This document shows positions 60,240 to 64,000 of a DNA stretch of 64,000 bases, piece after piece. The stretch is taken from positions 186,001 to 250,000 of the forward strand of contig JAFXXQ010000023.1 in the NCBI GenBank assembly GCA_017542145.1. The letters are read 5' to 3'. Every line of letters starts with the position of its first letter. The first letter of the stretch is position 1. Under the pieces are notes generated by a model. The model searched no databases. It was not told where the DNA came from and saw only the letters and a program-made list of their open reading frames with translations. Both the position numbers and the translations under genes were made by a program. Origin of the DNA: Bacteroidaceae bacterium (lineage in GTDB: Bacteria > Bacteroidota > Bacteroidia > Bacteroidales > Bacteroidaceae).

Positions 60240-60656
60240 ATGAAAATTTCTCACATTGAACATCTGGGAATTGCTGTGAAGAGCATTGAAGAGGCTCTTC
60301 CGTACTACGAAAACGTGCTTGGCCTGAAGTGCTACAAGACTGAAGTTGTGGAGGATCAGAAAGTGAAGACGGCCTTCCTGATGGTTGGTCAGACGAAACT
60401 GGAGCTTCTTGAGCCGACAAGCGAAGAGAGCACAATAGCCAAGTTCATGGCTGACCGCGGCGGAAAGGGCGGCCTGCACCACATGGCTTTTTCCATTGAG
60501 GACGGCGTGGCTAATGCTTTGGCTGAATGTACCGAGAAGGAAGTGCGCATCATCGACAAGACTCCCCGTCCAGGTGCTGATAGTATGCAGATTGCATTCC
60601 TCCACCCGAAATCCACCCAGGGTGTGCTGACGGAATTGTGCGAAAAGGCTCAATAA
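60240..60656 (+). CDS. mce: Methylmalonyl-CoA epimerase
   Basis: Interconverts (R)- and (S)-methylmalonyl-CoA, linking the B12 mutase to the decarboxylase in propionate formation. It has 138 residues of vicinal-oxygen-chelate fold: HIEHLGIAVKSIEEALPYY gives the first metal His, KLELLEPTSEES a Glu, and GGLHHMAFSIEDG the second His. The catalytic Glu is expected in the C-terminal QIAFLHPKS region. It leads the five-gene decarboxylase cluster, 50 bp before mmdA. Confidence 0.95.
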   Translation: MKISHIEHLGIAVKSIEEALPYYENVLGLKCYKTEVVEDQKVKTAFLMVGQTKLELLEPTSEESTIAKFMADRGGKGGLHHMAFSIEDGVANALAECTEKEVRIIDKTPRPGADSMQIAFLHPKSTQGVLTELCEKAQ

Positions 60657-60706
60657 ACGCTTCTCAAAATCGTAAAATCTAAATTGTCAAATAGTAAATC
60701 TACAAG

Positions 60707-62278
60707 ATGAGCAATCAATTAGACAAAATCAGACAGCTGGTCGAGAAACGCGAGAAGGCTCGCCTCGGCGGTGGCGAGAAGGCCATCGAGAAACAGCATG
60801 AGAGAGGTAAGTACACGGCCCGCGAGCGCATTGCCATGCTGCTCGATGAGGGTTCGTTCGAGGAGTTCGACATGTTCATGCGCCATCGCTGCCACAACTT
60901 CGGCATGGAAAAGAAGCAGTACGACGGCGACGGCGTGGTGACAGGTTACGGTACCATTGACGGACGACTTGTCTATGTCTTCGCACAGGACTTCACGGTG
61001 AATGCTGGCTCGCTCTCCGAGACGCTGGCACAGAAGATCTGCAAGGTGATGGACTTGGCTATGAAGATGGGAGCTCCTGTCATCGGCATCAACGACTCGG
61101 GCGGCGCACGTATTCAGGAGGGCGTGAACGCCCTTGCTGGCTATGCCGAGATTTTCGAGCGCAACATCCTCGCCAGCGGTGTAATCCCGCAGATTAGCGG
61201 CATCTTCGGCCCTTGTGCTGGCGGTGCTGTCTATAGTCCTGCGCTGACGGACTTCACGCTGATGATGGAGAACACGTCCTATATGTTCCTTACCGGCCCT
61301 GCTGTTGTGAAGACGGTGCTGGGCGAAGTGGTTACTCAGGAGCAGTTGGGCGGCGCCAGCGTACATAGCACTAAGAGTGGTGTCACCCACTTTACTGCGA
61401 GCACTGAGGAGGAGGCCCTCGCGATGATTCGCAAACTGCTCTCTTACATCCCGCAGAACTACAAGGAGAAGACTCCCATCATCCCCTGCGACGACCCCAT
61501 CGATCGTTGCGACGACTACCTCAATGAGATTATTCCCGACAATCCCAATGCCCCCTACGATATGTACGAGGTCATCAGCGCCATTGTCGATAACGGCGAA
61601 TTCTTCGAGGTGCAGCCCAACTATGCCAAGAACATTATTGTCGGTTTCGCCCGCTTCAACGGCGAAAGCGTAGGCGTGGTTGCCAACCAGCCGAAGCAGC
61701 TTGCTGGTGTGCTCGATTGCAACGCCAGCCGTAAGGGCGCCCGCTTCGTCCGCTTCTGCGACGCCTTCAATATTCCCATCGTCACGCTGGTTGACGTACC
61801 CGGCTTCCTCCCTGGTACGGGGCAGGAGTACAACGCCGTCATCCTGCATGGTGCCAAGCTGCTCTACGCCTTCGGCGAGTGCACGGTGCCCAAGGTGACA
61901 GTCACCCTGCGTAAATCGTACGGTGGTAGCCACATCGTGATGAGTTGCAAGCAACTGCGTGGCGACATGAACTACGCTTGGCCATCGGCCGAAATTGCCG
62001 TCATGGGTGCCAGCGGTGCCGCCAGCGTCCTCTACGCTAAGGAGGCCAAGGCCCTCAAAGATGAAGGCAAGGTTGATGAAGCAAAGGCATTCATCGCTGA
62101 AAAAGAGAAGGAATATACCGAACTCTTCGCCAATCCCTACAATGCTGCCCAGTATGGCTACATCGACGATGTCATCGAGCCGCGCAACACGCGTTTCCGC
62201 ATCATCCGCGCCCTCGATCAGCTGCGCGACAAGAGGCTCTCATTGCCCGACAAGAAGCATGGTAACATTCCTTTGTAA
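60707..62278 (+). CDS. mmdA: Methylmalonyl-CoA decarboxylase / propionyl-CoA carboxylase carboxyltransferase subunit
   Basis: Carboxyltransferase that moves CO2 from (S)-methylmalonyl-CoA to the biotin carrier. The 523-residue product has both crotonase-like halves: [20 protein letters not shown] and [20 protein letters not shown], then [18 protein letters not shown] and [24 protein letters not shown] segments ([19 protein letters not shown] here). Context with OadG, a biotin carrier and an OadB-type pump identifies it as the sodium-pumping decarboxylase rather than an ATP-dependent carboxylase; no biotin carboxylase gene is present. Confidence 0.95.
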   Translation: MSNQLDKIRQLVEKREKARLGGGEKAIEKQHERGKYTARERIAMLLDEGSFEEFDMFMRHRCHNFGMEKKQYDGDGVVTGYGTIDGRLVYVFAQDFTVNAGSLSETLAQKICKVMDLAMKMGAPVIGINDSGGARIQEGVNALAGYAEIFERNILASGVIPQISGIFGPCAGGAVYSPALTDFTLMMENTSYMFLTGPAVVKTVLGEVVTQEQLGGASVHSTKSGVTHFTASTEEEALAMIRKLLSYIPQNYKEKTPIIPCDDPIDRCDDYLNEIIPDNPNAPYDMYEVISAIVDNGEFFEVQPNYAKNIIVGFARFNGESVGVVANQPKQLAGVLDCNASRKGARFVRFCDAFNIPIVTLVDVPGFLPGTGQEYNAVILHGAKLLYAFGECTVPKVTVTLRKSYGGSHIVMSCKQLRGDMNYAWPSAEIAVMGASGAASVLYAKEAKALKDEGKVDEAKAFIAEKEKEYTELFANPYNAAQYGYIDDVIEPRNTRFRIIRALDQLRDKRLSLPDKKHGNIPL

Positions 62279-62302
62279 CACCCGCAAACAGAGAAACGCA
62301 CT

Positions 62303-62635
62303 ATGGTATTAGCAACAAACTGGTCCGACATGTGGGCCATGACGGGAATCGGCTTCGGTACCGTCTTCGTTATCCTGCTATTGCTGGTGCTGATATTGGG
62401 CATCTTCAATGTGATTGCAAAGAAGAAGTCCCCAGCACCTGCAGCCTCTGCAAAGCCCGCCCTTGAGGGAAAGAAGACTCCTCTTCTTCCTGAAGGCACG
62501 ACTGAGGCTGATGACGACCTTGCCGCCGTGGCTACGGCGCTCTGTCTGTACTTTCAGGAGGTGCATGACGAGGAAACCTACGTCCTCACTATCCATCACC
62601 ACGAGCATACGGCCTGGCATCCTGAAGGCTATTAA
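62303..62635 (+). CDS. OadG-family small subunit of the decarboxylase
   Basis: 110-residue protein with one N-terminal membrane helix (GIGFGTVFVILLLLVLILGI) followed by a Lys/Ala/Pro linker and an acidic then His-rich end (LTIHHHEHTAWHPEGY). OadG/MmdD subunits hold the decarboxylase complex together at the membrane. It is 24 bp after mmdA and 39 bp before the biotin carrier gene. Confidence 0.85.
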   Translation: MVLATNWSDMWAMTGIGFGTVFVILLLLVLILGIFNVIAKKKSPAPAASAKPALEGKKTPLLPEGTTEADDDLAAVATALCLYFQEVHDEETYVLTIHHHEHTAWHPEGY

Positions 62636-62674
62636 TTCTCCGAACATTATTCACCGTTATTAGCAAAAAGAACA

Positions 62675-63115
62675 ATGAAAGATATCAAATTCAAGATTGG
62701 CGATAAGAAGTACGAAGCCAGCGTCGTGGAAAAAGAGGATGGCAAAGTGGAAGTAACCGTCAACGGAAAGGCTTATACTGTGGAAGTGGAGCGTGAGGCT
62801 CCGAAAGCAAAGCCTGTCAAAGTGCAGGCTCCTGCCGCTCCGAAGGCTGCCGCTGCTGCTCCTGCCGCAGCACCCGCTGCTCCGCAGGCTCCTACCGCAG
62901 GTGCCAAGACCGTCAACGCCCCGCTTCCTGGCAATATCGTGAAGGTGACGGCAACCGTCGGACAAGCTGTCAAGCCTGGCGACGTCCTTGTCGTCATGGA
63001 AGCCATGAAGATGGAGAACAACATCGTGGCCGAATCCGAAGGTTCCGTCAGCCGTATTCTAGTACAGGTCGGACAAACTGTACAGAGCGGCGATGCCCTC
63101 GTTGAAATCGCATAA
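62675..63115 (+). CDS. Biotin carboxyl carrier subunit
   Basis: 146-residue biotin carrier that shuttles CO2 between the carboxyltransferase and the membrane pump. An N-terminal beta-rich part (MKDIKFKIGDKKYEASVVEK) is joined by an Ala/Pro linker (about 50-78) to the biotinyl domain with VVMEAMKMENNIVAE, the biotin on the Lys near residue 112. It is equivalent to MmdC/GcdC. Confidence 0.95.
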   Translation: MKDIKFKIGDKKYEASVVEKEDGKVEVTVNGKAYTVEVEREAPKAKPVKVQAPAAPKAAAAAPAAAPAAPQAPTAGAKTVNAPLPGNIVKVTATVGQAVKPGDVLVVMEAMKMENNIVAESEGSVSRILVQVGQTVQSGDALVEIA

Positions 63116-63145
63116 CCCATTCCGATAGAAAGACATTACAGAAAC

Positions 63146-64000
63146 ATGAAACGTGCAATTAAACTACTGACGTCATTCGTTCTGATGATGCTTGTCGCTG
63201 TGCCGACCTTTGCCCAGGAGTTCAATGCTGGAGAAACGCTGGGTAAGTTCGTCCGCGAAATGGGTTTCCTGCAGTTCTTCAGTGGTATGGGTTGGGGAAA
63301 TGCCGTGATGATTGTCATCGCCTGCTTTTTCCTCTATCTCGCCATCGTAAAGAAGTACGAACCCCTGCTCCTGTTGCCCATCGCCTTCGGTATGCTGCTC
63401 AGCAATATCCCCGGCGCAGGCATGTTCCACACCTCCATGTGGAACGATGAGTTCCTGAATCCCGATAGCCCCTTTTTCCATAGCTACCGTCATGTGGTGG
63501 CTGAGGGAGGTTTGCTCGATGTGCTCTATATCGGCGTTAAACTCGGCGTCTATCCCTGCCTTATCTTTATCGGCGTGGGTGCTATGACCGACTTCGGCCC
63601 CCTCATTGCCAACCCGAAGAGCCTGCTACTTGGTGCTGCTGCCCAGTTGGGTATCTTCATCGCTTTCCTTGGTGCTTATGGCCTCGGTTTCACTCCTGCT
63701 GAAGCTGGCTCTATCGGTATCATCGGCGGTGCCGATGGTCCTACGTCCATATTCCTTACGTCGAAATTGGCTCCGCATCTCCTTGGCCCTATTGCCTTGG
63801 CTGCCTACAGCTACATGGCTCTTGTGCCGGTTATCCAGCCGCCCATCATGAAGCTGCTCACTACCAAGGAGGAGCGCAGGATAAAGATGAAACAGCTGCG
63901 TCCCGTTAGCAAGACGGAGAAGATAATCTTCCCCATTGTCGTTGCTGTAGTTGTCAGCCTCATTCTGCCTTCCGCTTCTACGCTTATCGGCTGCCTTATG
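63146..64000 (+). CDS. mmdB: Na+-pumping decarboxylase beta subunit, MmdB/OadB type (3' partial)
   Basis: Membrane subunit that releases CO2 from carboxybiotin and pumps Na+ outward. The window cuts the gene after 285 codons; no stop is reached. A signal-like hydrophobic start (MKRAIKLLTSFVLMMLVAVP) precedes the usual OadB sequence: LPIAFGMLLSNIPG, FIGVGAMTDFGPLIANPKS and IGIIGGADGPTSIFLTSKLA, the last containing the conserved Asp linked to Na+ binding. The N-terminal extension is longer than in Klebsiella OadB. Confidence 0.95.
   Translation, partial: MKRAIKLLTSFVLMMLVAVPTFAQEFNAGETLGKFVREMGFLQFFSGMGWGNAVMIVIACFFLYLAIVKKYEPLLLLPIAFGMLLSNIPGAGMFHTSMWNDEFLNPDSPFFHSYRHVVAEGGLLDVLYIGVKLGVYPCLIFIGVGAMTDFGPLIANPKSLLLGAAAQLGIFIAFLGAYGLGFTPAEAGSIGIIGGADGPTSIFLTSKLAPHLLGPIALAAYSYMALVPVIQPPIMKLLTTKEERRIKMKQLRPVSKTEKIIFPIVVAVVVSLILPSASTLIGCLM

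Noticed and set aside
62820..62905. Ala/Pro codon repeats in the biotin carrier gene as another 21-bp array
   Set aside because: Spacing is irregular (about 24 bp at best) and this linker is normal for biotin carrier proteins.

Overview
The window looks like chromosomal DNA of a Bacteroidales bacterium, probably Prevotellaceae-like. The evidence is: promoters of the Bacteroidetes type (TTTG, about 20 bp, TAnnTTTG) in front of many genes, with few Shine-Dalgarno sites; a Na+-translocating NADH:quinone reductase operon (nqrABCDEF); a Na+-pumping methylmalonyl-CoA decarboxylase cluster of the succinate-propionate pathway; many secreted or lipoprotein glycoside hydrolases; and Bacteroidetes-typical families (DUF3078, DUF1460, SLBB export protein, TamB, S37/PS-10 peptidase). 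Family-level placement is inference.

Layout. 1-8.1 kb: the end of an HRDC-containing helicase meets a GH2 beta-galactosidase tail to tail; then a 1.1 kb repeat-rich gap with gene remnants, a small lipoprotein and a GH20 hexosaminidase. 8.1-15 kb: yidC and a DUF1846 gene read left; a DUF3078 protein and ettA read right. 14.9-15.5 kb is a protein-free gap that appears to encode a structured RNA of about 210 nt on the minus strand. 15.5-20.3 kb: a polysaccharide export protein, a Wzz-like protein and fabD. 20.4-29.2 kb: uxaC facing away from a Gfo/Idh oxidoreductase, S37 peptidase and PatB-type lyase run; then a GH31 alpha-glucosidase. 29.4-35.3 kb: nqr operon. 36-45.7 kb: tamB, an RluA-type pseudouridine synthase, a DUF1460 protein, a His-rich CobW-family GTPase, a GH5 lipoprotein and a Tat-exported TIM-barrel protein. 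45.8-48.3 kb: a collapsed GH78 rhamnosidase pseudogene, an unknown lipoprotein and beta-barrel pair, and tRNA-Arg. 48.5-53.3 kb: a Na+/Ca2+ antiporter and thrS-infC-rpmI-rplT. 53.4-57 kb: radical SAM protein, flavodoxin-like reductase and Ser-type sulfatase. 57-60 kb: three-gene transhydrogenase. 60.2 kb to the end: mce-mmdA-oadG-biotin carrier-mmdB, the last cut by the window edge.

How it fits together: NQR and the methylmalonyl-CoA decarboxylase both build a sodium gradient that the antiporter can spend, transhydrogenase balances NADH and NADPH, and the glycosidases, sulfatase and uronate isomerase point to glycan degradation.

The most unusual content is non-coding. Seven loci carry short arrays (3-5 units) with an exact 21- or 22-bp period. 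Their sequences differ from locus to locus, but several share a TATTCC...GCGCT core, and one lies in frame inside the Gfo/Idh gene. Period-7 and period-8 arrays, two perfect 46-bp palindromes and the RNA candidate complete the picture. No insertion sequence, prophage or CRISPR array was seen.
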